DNA of 60,000 bases. It comes from Hydractinia symbiolongicarpus. Lineage: Eukaryota > Cnidaria > Hydrozoa > Anthoathecata > Hydractiniidae. The notes under the pieces are model-generated. The model was not told the origin of the DNA. It was given only the letters and a program-made list of their open reading frames with translations, and ran no database searches. The stretch spans positions 7,566,001 through 7,626,000 of the forward strand of contig NC_079889.1 of NCBI RefSeq assembly GCF_029227915.1, written 5' to 3'. Positions 12,151-24,000 of the stretch are shown piece by piece; position 1 is the stretch's first letter; every line of letters starts with the position of its first letter. The position numbers and the translations under genes are program-made.

Positions 12151-13899
12151 ACGAAGTTAATACCGACGGCGAATAGGAATATTTACAAATGAACTACAAC
12201 ATACAACTTACATGCTTTTTTTATATGAATACTAAATTCTAGGCTGGTCATCATTCTTTTTTCCCTATTGTTCTAAATAATAGACACAATAGATCTACTT
12301 TTTTTTAACCTGAAATCCAACTCTAATATTTCTATAAAACATATTACTATAACAAATGTGTACATGCATAACTATATTTACATTCGCGAATACTTTAAGG
12401 AGCGTTCTATAATTTCACTTCTCTTAGGTCGTTCTGTTGGTGCTAAAAGAATTCCTTTCATTTTCTACTTTCCCTCGCCATTTTTTCCTCTACTACATTT
12501 TTGCCAATGCTCGTTAATACGATGCAATAGCGATGTTCCGTAAAAATTCATAACATTTGTACTTTTTCACTTTTTCTGCAACAAATCTTTTCGAGTAGCG
12601 CGAAAAAGAAGTTTTATAACAAGAGACGTATTGACTTTCCTTAGTTTTCTTCTTGGCCTAAAATTAAAAGGAGGTATTAATAACTTTTTAGAGAACTGAG
12701 CAGGAAGACAAAAATAGAAATGAAAGTACACATTTGATCGCGATTTATGTTGTTGTTGTGATCAAGTGTTACTAACTGCCAGCAAGTTGGGTATTTGTAA
12801 TAACGGATTTCAACGTTTGCATACTTTTATCTGTCGCATCAGCTTGCATCGAGATAATATCTCAATAACTCTAAATATATTTCCAAATTTTCTAATTCAC
12901 ACGAACAGCCTGAAACAGTGGTTTCGCGACTCACAACAAAAAAGCTATGTGGTTAGTATAAAACTACTACATACCTTCTTTCTTTCCAGTTTAACACGCG
13001 TAGTCGGCGTTTCTTCAATTTTTTATCTTTGTATTTCATGGGCATTTAGCCTTCAACTAATTTTGAGGGAGTGTTTTTTTTACACCTAAAATCTGATATA
13101 CTATGCAAATACAAGGATTACTCTTCGCAGTCGTACAATCTACGCGTTTGCTATTGTGTTGTCTTTTGGGGGATATTAAAAAAGATTAGGTAGGGTGTCT
13201 TCTTCTTGGATGATGGAGTTGTCACTCACAACCCCAAACCGAACAATTCATTTTAAGTTTTCGACTTTTTCTTAAAACAAGTTGATGTGGTGAAAGGAAG
13301 AGCGGTGCTTTTTTCCTAGATTAACCGACGTGTCTGCTCGTTTGCAGCGGGGGAGAAATAATTTTTTTACTTAGTTTAGGTTGGCAGTCTTTAAATTAAA
13401 TTTTCTTCACTTTCCGTGTGACAATCTGGTCTGTGTTGAATCTCGTGATGACGACAAAAGATATGTCGCATTTGCTTTTTCGTTTCAAAACACTTAGCAA
13501 TGGCGGACGCGAAGCCCATGGTTATGTGGAAGTGTGGTATTTTTTAATTCCTTATATCTTTCAAAAACAACATTTTTAGTAAAAAGGAATGTTTTTTTCT
13601 TTATTAACTATATTTTACTTACTTATTAAGCACAGCTTGTTTTTGCTCGGGAGGTAACCTTTAAGGGATACAAAAATAGATATATTTTTGCTTAGGGCTG
13701 GCTAAATTTTTGTGGACAGGCATTAAAACTATATTTTTATATTGCCTGTGGATATGCTTCTAAAACTTTTTTCGTGACATAAGTCCAACATACAGAGGAG
13801 AGCGTTAAATTTTAAATTTTTTTGTGTCATGTTTACCAGTGGAAACATTATAATTTCAGCAATGGGTTTTATATATTGTACAGAAATAACCTCATACCC
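12151..13899. other. AT-rich non-coding region
   Basis: No domain was recognised. Open frames here lack any recognisable motif and are explained by chance. A short frame at 13500 (MADAKPMVMWKCG) is first-exon-like but unsupported. Confidence 0.35.
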
Positions 13900-13914
13900 G
13901 CTAGAGCAGTCATT

Positions 13915-15222
13915 TTAAAGGCATGTTATGATTTTGAACACTTCATTATAGTTCGTGTATTTAATTCGAAATATTTGCGTACGATTTTCTTTTGGAAGAA
14001 TTTTTGTCGAATTATTGTAGTTGCTCTTCACGTTTTTTTTACTAGTCAAGTTTGCGGTTAAGTTAACGAAATAGTGGTTCATCTCTGATGGTTCATGTTT
14101 TATTCGTTTATGTTGCTTAGTAAGAATGCGGTTAATCGTGTTCCATACAGTTTTCAAATTTTTCAAAGATAATACTTTACGCACGAAATAATTCTTCCTC
14201 TCTTTAATCAGTTTCTTATACTGTGGTTTCTACTCTCTTGATATTTACTCCGTTCTTCTACGTCGCTTGTAATTCACGATGTTATACGGAATTGCTCTAG
14301 TTCGTTTTGAGCTTGGATAATAGGTGCGTCCTTCTTCCAAGAAGCAACTGGACGAGTCAACTTAACTCGTCGAGCTGGAGCGTGTTCATCTATACAATTG
14401 ACATAGTATTGTTTGGAAACTTCCTAACCATGAAAGCATGTCTTATTCGTTTGAGCTGGTTTGACATGTCACAGCAATCAAGTATGGTGTATTTCAATAA
14501 ACAGGATTTCAACAGGATGCCACCTCCTTTTTTTCTCTTAACGGATTTTGAAAATTGAATAGTAACCTGGTATCTGGACGTATTCGAGTTGGTGGTGGTT
14601 GTCCTTCAGCCAGGTTTAAGTAAGAGCAATTATATCGAATTCGTACGTGTTTAACATCAGGGAAAACTCATGGAATGTCGATAAAAGAGACTAAGTGTTT
14701 ATATGTGCAATGGAAGTATAGTTACGATGCTTTTTGAGAATTTCTAAATGAGGGCTGTTAAAACGTTTGTCCGTGATTTCGTTAGTTGTGATTGAACTTA
14801 GGTCGGTTCTTCTCTGGTTGTGAAAGGGAAGTAAAGTTAGAGTACATTCAGAACAGGTCCATTTTTAAGCAGTTTTGGCAGAGTATTGATTCCGTTGGAG
14901 TTTTGATAAATTAAGACTGCTGATATGGATTAAATTTAAGCATTTTTCACACTGGAAACGTTTTTGATTTGTACCTACTCCTTAAAGACAAAGTGAACAT
15001 TATGATGTACTGTTTCTCGCACGGAAACCAGGTCCTGGATTTTTCTCAACATCATGCCTATAAGATGCTACGGAATTAACATAGTATAAAACTTTTGATT
15101 TAGATCGTTCGGTTTTATTCTTTACAGGTTGCAATATTCGGCATTGAGGTTCACTCCCAAGAGGGGTAGTTGAGGATATTACTGTAAGTAACACCAAAGA
15201 CAGAATAATAAACTAAGTATCA
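13915..15222 (-). pseudogene. LINE (APE-type non-LTR retrotransposon) 5' part with 2A-like motif
   Basis: Read on the minus strand, the frame at 15197-15000 contains HDVEKNPGPG at about 15030-15058, a match to the 2A ribosome-skipping consensus DxExNPGP. Downstream, broken frames resemble an APE endonuclease: YEFDIIAL..TWLKDNH near 14590-14650, then IPGYYSIF and GGGILLK near 14500-14580. After that, EHAPARRVKLTRP lies near 14340-14380 and VWNTINRILTKQHKRIKHEP near 14080-14145, typical of the linker before the reverse transcriptase. APE-type LINEs with N-terminal 2A-like sequences are known in multicellular animals. The reverse transcriptase itself was not found and frames are broken throughout, so the copy is dead and 3'-truncated or overwritten. 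Confidence 0.65.
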
Positions 15223-15798
15223 TTGCGATGGATGGTTTCTATCTGTATTGTTATAAGAACGATGTGTGTTGTTTACAAGTCTGACAAATGATGCCAAAAT
15301 CAGAAATAAAATCCAAAGTACCAGAGCAAACAAAGCTGTTAATAATTCAAAGTGCAAAATGACGTTCATTTACAATACGGACTCTTCATTTAAAATTAGA
15401 AACCACAATTAGAAAAACAACAAGTAAGAAGTAAAACTGTATCAAGTTAAGCGATTACAATCTTTCCAGTACAACCGCTACACGCAACAATTGGTTAGTT
15501 CATTGCATTATGCTTATAAAAGAGTAATGCAACGAGCCGTTAACAACTTATCTTGGAGGAGGGGGTGGACAGCTAGCTATAAAATTGATTCCTAAGGATA
15601 CGTCAAACCCTTTTTTTGATTTTTTCTCAAAAAAATATTTTTATGCCTTCGGGAAGCAAATGGTTCATAGAGTTTTTATTTGAAAAAAAATGTATAAATT
15701 TATAACACAAAAACAAGGAAATTAGGAAAGGATAAATTAACAAACATTTTTTTTCAAACCTTCTTTGTTTAAAAATTGAAAAGAATTTAAATCTTGTG
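15223..15798. other. AT-rich non-coding region
   Basis: Nothing recognisable apart from a G-rich patch (GGAGGAGGGGGTGG near 15556). Confidence 0.35.
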
Positions 15799-15999
15799 GC
15801 GCCGTAGATTAGTGGTTATAGCTCTCGTACTCTGTGCGGGAGGGGTTCGATTCCTTATACGGCGATTCAACATGGGCGAGTGAATGTTACCATAGCCCCG
15901 GGTTAACCCAAGCCATGTGAGGGAAATTGGGGAGATGGCACACTGTGTGGGCCGTTGGATGTTGCCGGGAGTTGTCTAGTAGAGCGTGGACCCTACTAA
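15799..15999 (+). repeat. tRNA-derived SINE (split by the Harbinger element)
   Basis: The head at 15799-15867 looks like a tRNA: an A box TAGATTAGTGG, a canonical B box GGTTCGATTCC, and CGCCGTA pairing with TACGGCG at the ends. The roughly 130-base GC-richer body that follows is not tRNA-like, so this is a SINE and not a tRNA gene. The Harbinger dimer inserted at its TAA; sequence after 21016 (AAAACATGTTTTT, A-rich) may be the displaced SINE tail. Confidence 0.7.
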
Positions 16000-16135
16000 G
16001 GGGCTGTTTACACGTACCCGACATGAAACTCATGCCGGCATGAAAATTTTTTGGTTCACACAGAGCGTTCCTGCCGGCATGAAATGAGTTTCATTTCATG
16101 CCGGCATGAAATGAAAACCATTCTCAAATACATGC
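16000..16135 (+). repeat. Left outer terminal inverted repeat
   Basis: Begins GGGGCTGTTTACACG and contains repeated palindromic blocks TTCATGCCGGCATGAA, probable binding sites for the element's own Myb-like protein or transposase. The mirror copy is at 20860-21012. Confidence 0.85.
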
Positions 16136-16173
16136 TGAATTATGAACTTTCATCCCACAGATTCATTTTAAAC

Positions 16174-17573
16174 ATGGCTTCCAACAAGAGACAGCTTGCG
16201 CTTTTTTCAGCCTTGAATGCAGTTCTCGTGAGTTTTTCAACGTCGTTACAACTACTAAGTATTTTGGTATTGAAATTTTTACAAGAACAGAGGAGGCTCA
16301 ACAATTTGAGATATCAAGCAGTTATGGAGAGAAATACAGCATTGTCGAGGTACAGACGTGCAAGGTTGAGGTAAATATTTATATTGTTTTGCTGTGGATT
16401 TTTATTATTCTTTTTCGTTTCCTGCACAACTACTCATTTTTTAGATATGTTAGAAGCAAGAGAAAATGCTGGATTAAACCTGGAAGAACTGATAAATGGT
16501 GGGATAACTTGCACATTGTTGGTAACATGTGTGACGATACTTGGTTACAAAACTTTAGAATGACAAAACAACAATTTATGAAACTTGTCGAATTAATTAG
16601 ACCTTACGCAAAGGAAAGGTCTTCACAAGTCCGCAAAGACGTAATTCCGCTAGAAAAACGACTAGCTATTACGCTTTATTACTTGAAGGACCAAGGTTCT
16701 CTTTTGATGATTGGCAATACATTTGGCATAGCAAAAAGTACGGCAAGTGTTGTTGTACATGAAATATGTGGCATATTAGCGAAAGATATCGCTTCTTTGT
16801 TGATAAAATTCCCAGTGGAAAAGGCTGATGTGGAAAAGATTTCCAGTAACTTCCTAAAACGATTTGGATTCCCTCAGGTGATTGGTTGTGTTGATGGCAC
16901 ACACATCCCAATAAAACAACCCTCAGAAAACTCTCATGATTACTTTTCCTACAAGATGTATTACTCGATCAATTGTCAAGCAATATGCGATGCGAATGGA
17001 CAATTCACGAATGTCGAAATTAAATGGCCAGGCAGTGTTCATGATGCTAGAGTTTTTGCTAACTGCACGGTTCAGGAAAAGTATCTTAATGGAGAGTTTA
17101 AATTATTTTACAAGGAGATCGTAGAGGATGGTGAATCCGTGCCACAGTTGCTTTTGGGAGATCCTGCATACCCTCTTTTACCACATGTGATGAAGGAGTT
17201 CGATCATTGCATATCGAATGAACAAGTCATATTCAATCAAATGTTACGCTCCGCCCGTAACCAAATAGAATGCGCATTTGGAAGGCTTAAAGCTAGGTGG
17301 AGAATTTTAAATCGCGCTATGGATCTGCAAGTGAAACATGTTCCAAATGCTATACTAGCTTGTTTTGCATTACACAACTTTTGCGAAATCGAAAAGTCGT
17401 TTGTAGACCCGAAGGTCGTAGAGGAATTGGCATTGAAAGAACGCAGCCTTGTAAACACAGTTGATAAACTTAACTCTTACACAACAACTTCAGGAACCAG
17501 GGTTAGGGATACTTTAGCAAACTATTTCAAAGAGCTTTTGCAAATTTTTATTTTCTTCAAGGTTACATTATAA
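16174..17573 (+). CDS. HARBI1-like transposase, left copy (spliced, 441 aa)
   Basis: DDE_Tnp_4 transposase that cuts and inserts the element in the nucleus. A two-exon model fits: 16174-16370 and 16445-17573, with a GTAAAT donor and a TTTTTTAG acceptor; the join preserves frame and creates the arginine-rich stretch typical before a WxxPGR motif (WIKPGRTDKWWDN). The catalytic triad is visible as D in GCVDGTHIP (about 16890), D in LLGDPAYPL (about 17155) and E in NQIECAFGR (about 17265). An upstream ATG at 16051 lies inside the TIR and is a less likely start. The stop at 17571-17573 abuts the stop of the convergent Myb-like gene. No lesion is seen, so the gene is probably functional. Confidence 0.88.
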
Positions 17574-18251
17574 CTGTTGGTAAACTTTATTTGAACTATC
17601 ACTACTGCTGCTCGAGGTTTGTGAAGAATACGAGCTTGGAAAGCTTCCTCGAGCAGGTGTAAAACTAGGAGAAGGCAAGGTATTCTGAAAATTACTTCGC
17701 AATGGAGTTTCATAAGATGTACCATATGGAGTGTTTGGATGCATTTGCTGTTGAGTAAAGTATTGTGGGTAACTGTTTTGTTGAGTTCCACTGATGGCTT
17801 GGGCAAGTAATGCCAAACCATCACCAATTGATTTACCGACACTAGCTATTGACTCGGATATTTGACCAAATGCTGTATCACTTTCGAAATCTACCCCTTT
17901 GTACTCATACTGAGATTTCGATTCATTCATGCAATCAAGAAGTGCCTCAACCATAGTGTTTTGCCATCGGAATCTTGTCGATTTTGTTTTCACTTTCTTT
18001 ACTTTTTTCTGTGGCGGGGGGTGATTTTCGGATTTATCAGAATCGTCACTTTCACTCATGATTGGTGTTTGGAGTTTTTCAATCATATCATTAGCGACTT
18101 TTGAGGAAGGAATTCTGAAAAAAATATATATTTTCTTTTGTGATGGTTTTATTTCATATTTCTCTCATTTTTTATAAGCAAATAAAACGCTATAAACTGA
18201 AGTTGTTGTTATTTCTATAAAAAAAAGTTACCTTGCTGCTGCATTGGCCAT
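17568..18251 (-). CDS. Myb/SANT-like Harbinger accessory protein, left copy (spliced, 188 aa)
   Basis: Harbinger elements carry a second gene for a Myb/SANT-like protein that brings the transposase to the nucleus and the DNA ends. The model here is exon 18232-18251 (ATGGCCAATGCAGCAGCAAG) and exon 18114-17568, joined across GTAACT...TTTTTTCAG with frame kept. The protein has an acidic-proline stretch followed by a lysine-rich segment (KKVKKVKTKSTRFRW), probably a nuclear signal, then WQNTMVEALLDCMNE, the start of the Myb/SANT-like helix. The C-terminus is Gln/Ser-rich. Assignment rests on its convergent position next to the transposase plus this pattern; the three-helix domain is not fully typical. 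Confidence 0.75.
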
Positions 18252-18430
18252 ATTTTTCTTCACAAAGAAATAATATTTGAGTTTTGTATAATTTAAATTC
18301 TCTTCTCAGTGACTTCTGTATTATGACTTCTGTATTATAGCTCATTTCATACCGGCATGAAACACGTTTTGCGTTCACACGGTAATATCATGCTCAAAAA
18401 GCCCCGACATGAAATTTCATGCCCGTCTTA

Positions 18431-18563
18431 AGGACGGGCATGAAATCATGCCGGCATGAAATTTCATGTCGGCTTCGACGTGTGAACAGTTATAGGTTTT
18501 CCTTAAGACACCGAAATGAACTCATGCCGGCAGGAGTTTCATGTCGGCATGAAAAAATGCGTG
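18431..18563. other. Non-palindromic centre of the Harbinger dimer
   Basis: Contains the left copy's own inner terminus (CTGTTCACACG when read on -, compare CTGTTTACACG outside) followed by degenerate CATGCCGGCA blocks. This unpaired 133-base loop shows that the dimer is not simply a reflected read. Confidence 0.75.
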
Positions 18564-18742
18564 TAAGACGGGCATGAAATTTCATGTCGGGGCTTTTTGA
18601 GCATGATATTACCGTGTGAACGCAAAACGTGTTTCATGCCGGTATGAAATGAGCTATAATACAGAAGTCATAATACAGAAGTCACTGAGAAGAGAATTTA
18701 AATTATACAAAACTCAAATATTATTTCTTTGTGAAGAAAAAT

Positions 18743-19426
18743 ATGGCCAATGCAGCAGCAAGGTAACTTTTTTTTATAGAAATAACAACAACTTCAGTTT
18801 ATAGCGTTTTATTTGCTTATAAAAAATGAGAGAAATATGAAATAAAACCATCACAAAAGAAAATATATATTTTTTTCAGAATTCCTTCCTCAAAAGTCGC
18901 TAATGATATGATTGAAAAACTCCAAACACCAATCATGAGTGAAAGTGACGATTCTGATAAATCCGAAAATCACCCCCCGCCACAGAAAAAAGTAAAGAAA
19001 GTGAAAACAAAATCGACAAGATTCCGATGGCAAAACACTATGGTTGAGGCACTTCTTGATTGCATGAATGAATCGAAATCTCAGTATGAGTACAAAGGGG
19101 TAGATTTCGAAAGTGATACAGCATTTGGTCAAATATCCGAGTCAATAGCTAGTGTCGGTAAATCAATTGGTGATGGTTTGGCATTACTTGCCCAAGCCAT
19201 CAGTGGAACTCAACAAAACAGTTACCCACAATACTTTACTCAACAGCAAATGCATCCAAACACTCCATATGGTACATCTTATGAAACTCCATTGCGAAGT
19301 AATTTTCAGAATACCTTGCCTTCTCCTAGTTTTACACCTGCTCGAGGAAGCTTTCCAAGCTCGTATTCTTCACAAACCTCGAGCAGCAGTAGTGATAGTT
19401 CAAATAAAGTTTACCAACAGTTATAA
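18743..19426 (+). CDS. Myb/SANT-like Harbinger accessory protein, right copy (spliced, 188 aa)
   Basis: Mirror of the left copy: exons 18743-18762 and 18880-19426. The 172-residue part visible in a single frame is identical to the left copy, and the splice sites are conserved. Nothing suggests decay. Identity between the arms points to a recent event or ongoing gene conversion. Confidence 0.75.
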
Positions 19427-20820
19427 TGTAACCTTGAAGAAAATAAAAATTTGCAAAAGCTCTTTGAAATAGTTTGCTAAAGTATCCCTAACCCTGGTTC
19501 CTGAAGTTGTTGTGTAAGAGTTAAGTTTATCAACTGTGTTTACAAGGCTGCGTTCTTTCAATGCCAATTCCTCTACGACCTTCGGGTCTACAAACGACTT
19601 TTCGATTTCGCAAAAGTTGTGTAATGCAAAACAAGCTAGTATAGCATTTGGAACATGTTTCACTTGCAGATCCATAGCGCGATTTAAAATTCTCCACCTA
19701 GCTTTAAGCCTTCCAAATGCGCATTCTATTTGGTTACGGGCGGAGCGTAACATTTGATTGAATATGACTTGTTCATTCGATATGCAATGATCGAACTCCT
19801 TCATCACATGTGGTAAAAGAGGGTATGCAGGATCTCCCAAAAGCAACTGTGGCACGGATTCACCATCCTCTACGATCTCCTTGTAAAATAATTTAAACTC
19901 TCCATTAAGATACTTTTCCTGAACCGTGCAGTTAGCAAAAACTCTAGCATCATGAACACTGCCTGGCCATTTAATTTCGACATTCGTGAATTGTCCATTC
20001 GCATCGCATATTGCTTGACAATTGATCGAGTAATACATCTTGTAGGAAAAGTAATCATGAGAGTTTTCTGAGGGTTGTTTTATTGGGATGTGTGTGCCAT
20101 CAACACAACCAATCACCTGAGGGAATCCAAATCGTTTTAGGAAGTTACTGGAAATCTTTTCCACATCAGCCTTTTCCACTGGGAATTTTATCAACAAAGA
20201 AGCGATATCTTTCGCTAATATGCCACATATTTCATGTACAACAACACTTGCCGTACTTTTTGCTATGCCAAATGTATTGCCAATCATCAAAAGAGAACCT
20301 TGGTCCTTCAAGTAATAAAGCGTAATAGCTAGTCGTTTTTCTAGCGGAATTACGTCTTTGCGGACTTGTGAAGACCTTTCCTTTGCGTAAGGTCTAATTA
20401 ATTCGACAAGTTTCATAAATTGTTGTTTTGTCATTCTGAAGTTTTGTAACCAAGTATCGTCACACATGTTACCAACAATGTGCAAGTTATCCCACCATTT
20501 ATCAGTTCTTCCAGGTTTAATCCAGCATTTTCTCTTGCTTCTAACATATCTAAAAAATGAGTAGTTGTGCAGGAAACGAAAAAGAATAATAAAAATCCAC
20601 AGCAAAACAATATAAATATTTACCTCAACCTTGCACGTCTGTACCTCGACAATGCTGTATTTCTCTCCATAACTGCTTGATATCTCAAATTGTTGAGCCT
20701 CCTCTGTTCTTGTAAAAATTTCAATACCAAAATACTTAGTAGTTGTAACAACGTTGAAGAACTCACGAGAACTGCATTCAAGGCTGAAAAAAGCGCAAGC
20801 TGTCTCTTGTTGGAAGCCAT
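19421..20820 (-). CDS. HARBI1-like transposase, right copy (spliced, 441 aa)
   Basis: Mirror of the left transposase: exons 20820-20624 and 20549-19421. The 394-residue downstream frame is identical to the left copy. Exon 1 differs by two residues (F to S and S to L in the stretch after VLVS). The DDE residues are all kept. Confidence 0.88.
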
Positions 20821-20859
20821 GTTTAAAATGAATCTGTGGGATGAAAGTTCATAATTCAG

Positions 20860-21012
20860 CATGTATTTGAGAATGGTTTTCATTTCATGCCGGCATGAAA
20901 TGAAACTCATTTCATGCCGGCAGGAACGCTCTGTGTGAACCAAAAAATTTTCATGCCGGCATGAAACTTCATGCCGGCATGAGTTTCATGTCGGGTACGT
21001 GTAAACAGCCCC
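20860..21012 (-). repeat. Right outer terminal inverted repeat (18 bases longer)
   Basis: Matches the left terminus but has one additional 18-base CATGAAACTTCATGCCGG unit, a tandem gain within the block array. Confidence 0.85.
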
Positions 21013-21015
21013 TAA

Positions 21016-24000
21016 AAACATGTTTTTAGAAAAAAAACGCAGGCACCTTTTCCATGCCCATGGGGAGCTGAGTTTAATGATATAACTTTTACAATATAAA
21101 AGTAAAATGCTTGTACCTTCTACCCTTAAGTATCAGAGACTTTGAAAACGTGTTTGAGAATTTTTTACGCCTTTCCATTTTTTCGACGAATAATAAGAAT
21201 AGCATGGCTACATAGGAAATTTAATAGGCTTTCAGAATATATATACTTTTATAAAGTTAAATTTTATAGTTTAGGAAATATACGCATTATTCTCAACATG
21301 GGCAAAAAGGGTTTGACGTATCCTTAACTGATTAGTTTCAGTGATCTAATCAAACTACACTATTTCTGGAACAGAATGCTTCTCACTATCACCAAAGTGA
21401 TTTAGCTGTGTGTCTTGTGTCAGTGCAAGAGCCCCTTTAAACACAGTGAAAACGAAAGGCGAGGACAAGAACATGCCTGACCTGCCATTTACATGAATTC
21501 TCGTCCCTCTCAAGAACTTTTTAAGTATCTTTGTGTTCAATAAATCAAATGGACGTATTAAGAGTAAACAAAAAGAAATTTCTTTTTTTTCTTCGTTAAT
21601 AAAGTACATAAGAAATTCAGGGTCCCTGGTATCGATACCAGGGTCTCTAGTGCCGACTCTTAAGGGATATCGGTACCCAGGTATAATCTAGGTATCAGGT
21701 CTTACTTTTCACGAATACAACATAGTCTAAAACCTGGACGCAAAAAATGATCTTACCATGACCGCAGCGGCCTGTTATATTTAAAATTTTATTAAAAAAG
21801 GCTATTATGGTGGACATATGCTACCATTTTTAAAACTATTTCCCCATATTATTCACAAATTATGTCAAGTTAGCAGTTACAAAATAGAAAAAAGTCTGTC
21901 TATTTTCTGTGGCTAGTAAAAGCAACATGATTGAGTGCTCGTTTTTTATTCCACATGATGAGGACGATGGAACCTGATTGTTTATGTTTTTTAACGCTTG
22001 ATTTTAGAAAGTTTTATTTAAAACCAAGTTATTATTTGTTTACCCTAAAACTATATTTTATAATGAATAAGTCTTTTAGGAAGCCTTTTTATTAAAAGAA
22101 TGTGATTTAATAGGGCTGATTTTGTTGTTACATACTGATACATATAGCTAGCTGGCTAGCTTTTATATTTTACAAGACAAGTACCTCTTTGGGAAGTGTG
22201 CTAAGTGGTTAATTTTAGATTTTGGCATCTAGCTAGCTAGCTATGTTTTCAATAAAGAAAATAAACTTCACCAAAAACCAGCTAAAAATTAAATGTTTTC
22301 AATGTCTTAAAATGTTAGCTGGATAATTTTTTATAAGCAAACCAGTTGTTAAGACATCTCCTTGTTTAAAACTAGGTTCAAAATAAGGCAACAAATTAAG
22401 CAACTTGCTTCAGGGCTTACGTCTATGCTATAATCCCTACTTAGCTACAACCTTCTCATTGAAAATTAACTATGATAAATGCCTTCCTAGAAGCATTATA
22501 TACTGCGTTAGTATAGCAATTTACTTACTGATAGCTACTTTCAACCGGTTTATACGGGAAATCCGCTGCGCCGGTTGATTAAAAATTTTTCACTACGGGC
22601 TTTATACAGCACGGTAAAATTTTTAACCTAATAGAAACCAAAATATGGTTACTATAAATATGAACAAACAACTTTACCAGAGAATTGGTATCATAGCTAG
22701 CTACATACAGACTCAAACTGTTTTATATATTTCTTCCAGCAAATATTACATATTTAGCGCATAGACCTCGCAAGCGGTCTTTACTTTCGACCTCGGGTAA
22801 TATTTCTATGTATAGATTGAATAGCGTGCTTTTTCGTACTAAATTCACGTTTTCTTTAATAACAAAATTTTGAATTTTTTTATCTCAGTTGTAGCTACAT
22901 CCTTTTTGTGGTGTTTTAAGACATGCAAATTGACAATCATTTCTGAATTTCTAAATTTTCTTTCATAACGTGATATAGCCTGGTAGTACTGAATAAACAT
23001 AATTAATTTTTCTCAAGTATGATGACACATAACAAGTTAACAAATTGTTAAACTTTTTAAAGTAGTCACAGTTATTAAAAAGGATTAACCTGACTCCACT
23101 AAAACTATAGTTTTGGAAAACCTCTGGTTTCTATTAGTATTTGCTCCATTATACAACTCTTTTTCACCTAAGTTGCCAAATATCACGTTTTTGCAAAGCT
23201 GCAGAACAACCTGTTTTCTCATTTAAAATGTTAACAATGAAAACATTTGTCTAAATACCTTCTTTCACAAAGATATTTATTGCTCAACTCTCCATTTTTT
23301 TTGGTTAATTATTTTGAACAAGGTTATAGTCAGAAAACATCACGTTTTAATGTTTTAGTTTCAGAATGCGCCATCTTTAGGTTTGTTTTATGTATCATGA
23401 CGAGTGAATAAAAATATCTATGTTGAATTTAAACCAATCGCTTTACAGAACTCACCAGACTGCACCAGGTTTGTCTTCACTGACGATGTCGATGCCAAAA
23501 AAGCAAGAAACCCTGGGGATGAAGTTGGCCACATTCAGTACGAATTACAATACGAGTGTTCTTTGGTTTGTTTTCTAGCTAGACTAGCTACCCTTTTACC
23601 ATTAACCACAATGTAAAACTACGGTAGCTACATAAAGCAATAAAATCTGTTAGGTAAGTCTTTAACGTTATAAAGCGCGAAATAATTCATGAACAACGCA
23701 GTACCTGTTTGTTTCCTAGAGGTAGAAAAAACAAAAAAATAATTATAATTAAAGTTTGTATGTATCCAAAAACGGTAATAAAGCTCCAATGCCATGAAAG
23801 TTCATTCTGGCATAAAGAGTGCGGTTACATGTACCGAGGAGAATGCTGGCATGAAATTTTATTTTTTAATGTCTTGTTGGTGTGACAAAGCAACACCTGA
23901 TTAAGATACTTGCCGTTTTAAGTTTCATGATAGAAAAAACATCTTCGAGAGCCTGCTGTTACTTCTAAAGCAAATATACCTGAAGAAACGGCGAGTGGTA

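Larger units (their letters stand above)
16000..21012. mobile_element. PIF/Harbinger element as a complete inverted dimer
   Basis: Two copies of a two-gene Harbinger transposon lie in opposite orientation about an axis at position 18497. Arms pair 16000-18430 with 18564-21012; the arms differ only by an 18-base duplication in the right outer end and a few substitutions (two lie in the 107-residue 5' frame). Outer ends read GGGGCTGTTTACACGTACCC, and a TAA lies directly outside both (15997-15999 and 21013-21015), the expected 3-bp TWA target duplication of this superfamily. The central 133 bases (18431-18563) are not palindromic and contain a diverged inner end of the left copy. Both transposase and both Myb-like genes appear intact. 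Confidence 0.9.

Noticed and set aside
15799-15867. A functional tRNA gene
   Set aside because: A and B boxes are good, but the D and T stems are poor and a non-tRNA body follows directly, which is the structure of a tRNA-derived SINE.
16000-21012. Palindrome as sequencing or assembly artefact
   Set aside because: Symmetry ends exactly at the transposon termini with a TAA duplication, the centre is unpaired, and the arms differ by an 18-base unit and substitutions. An artefact cannot be excluded fully without reads.
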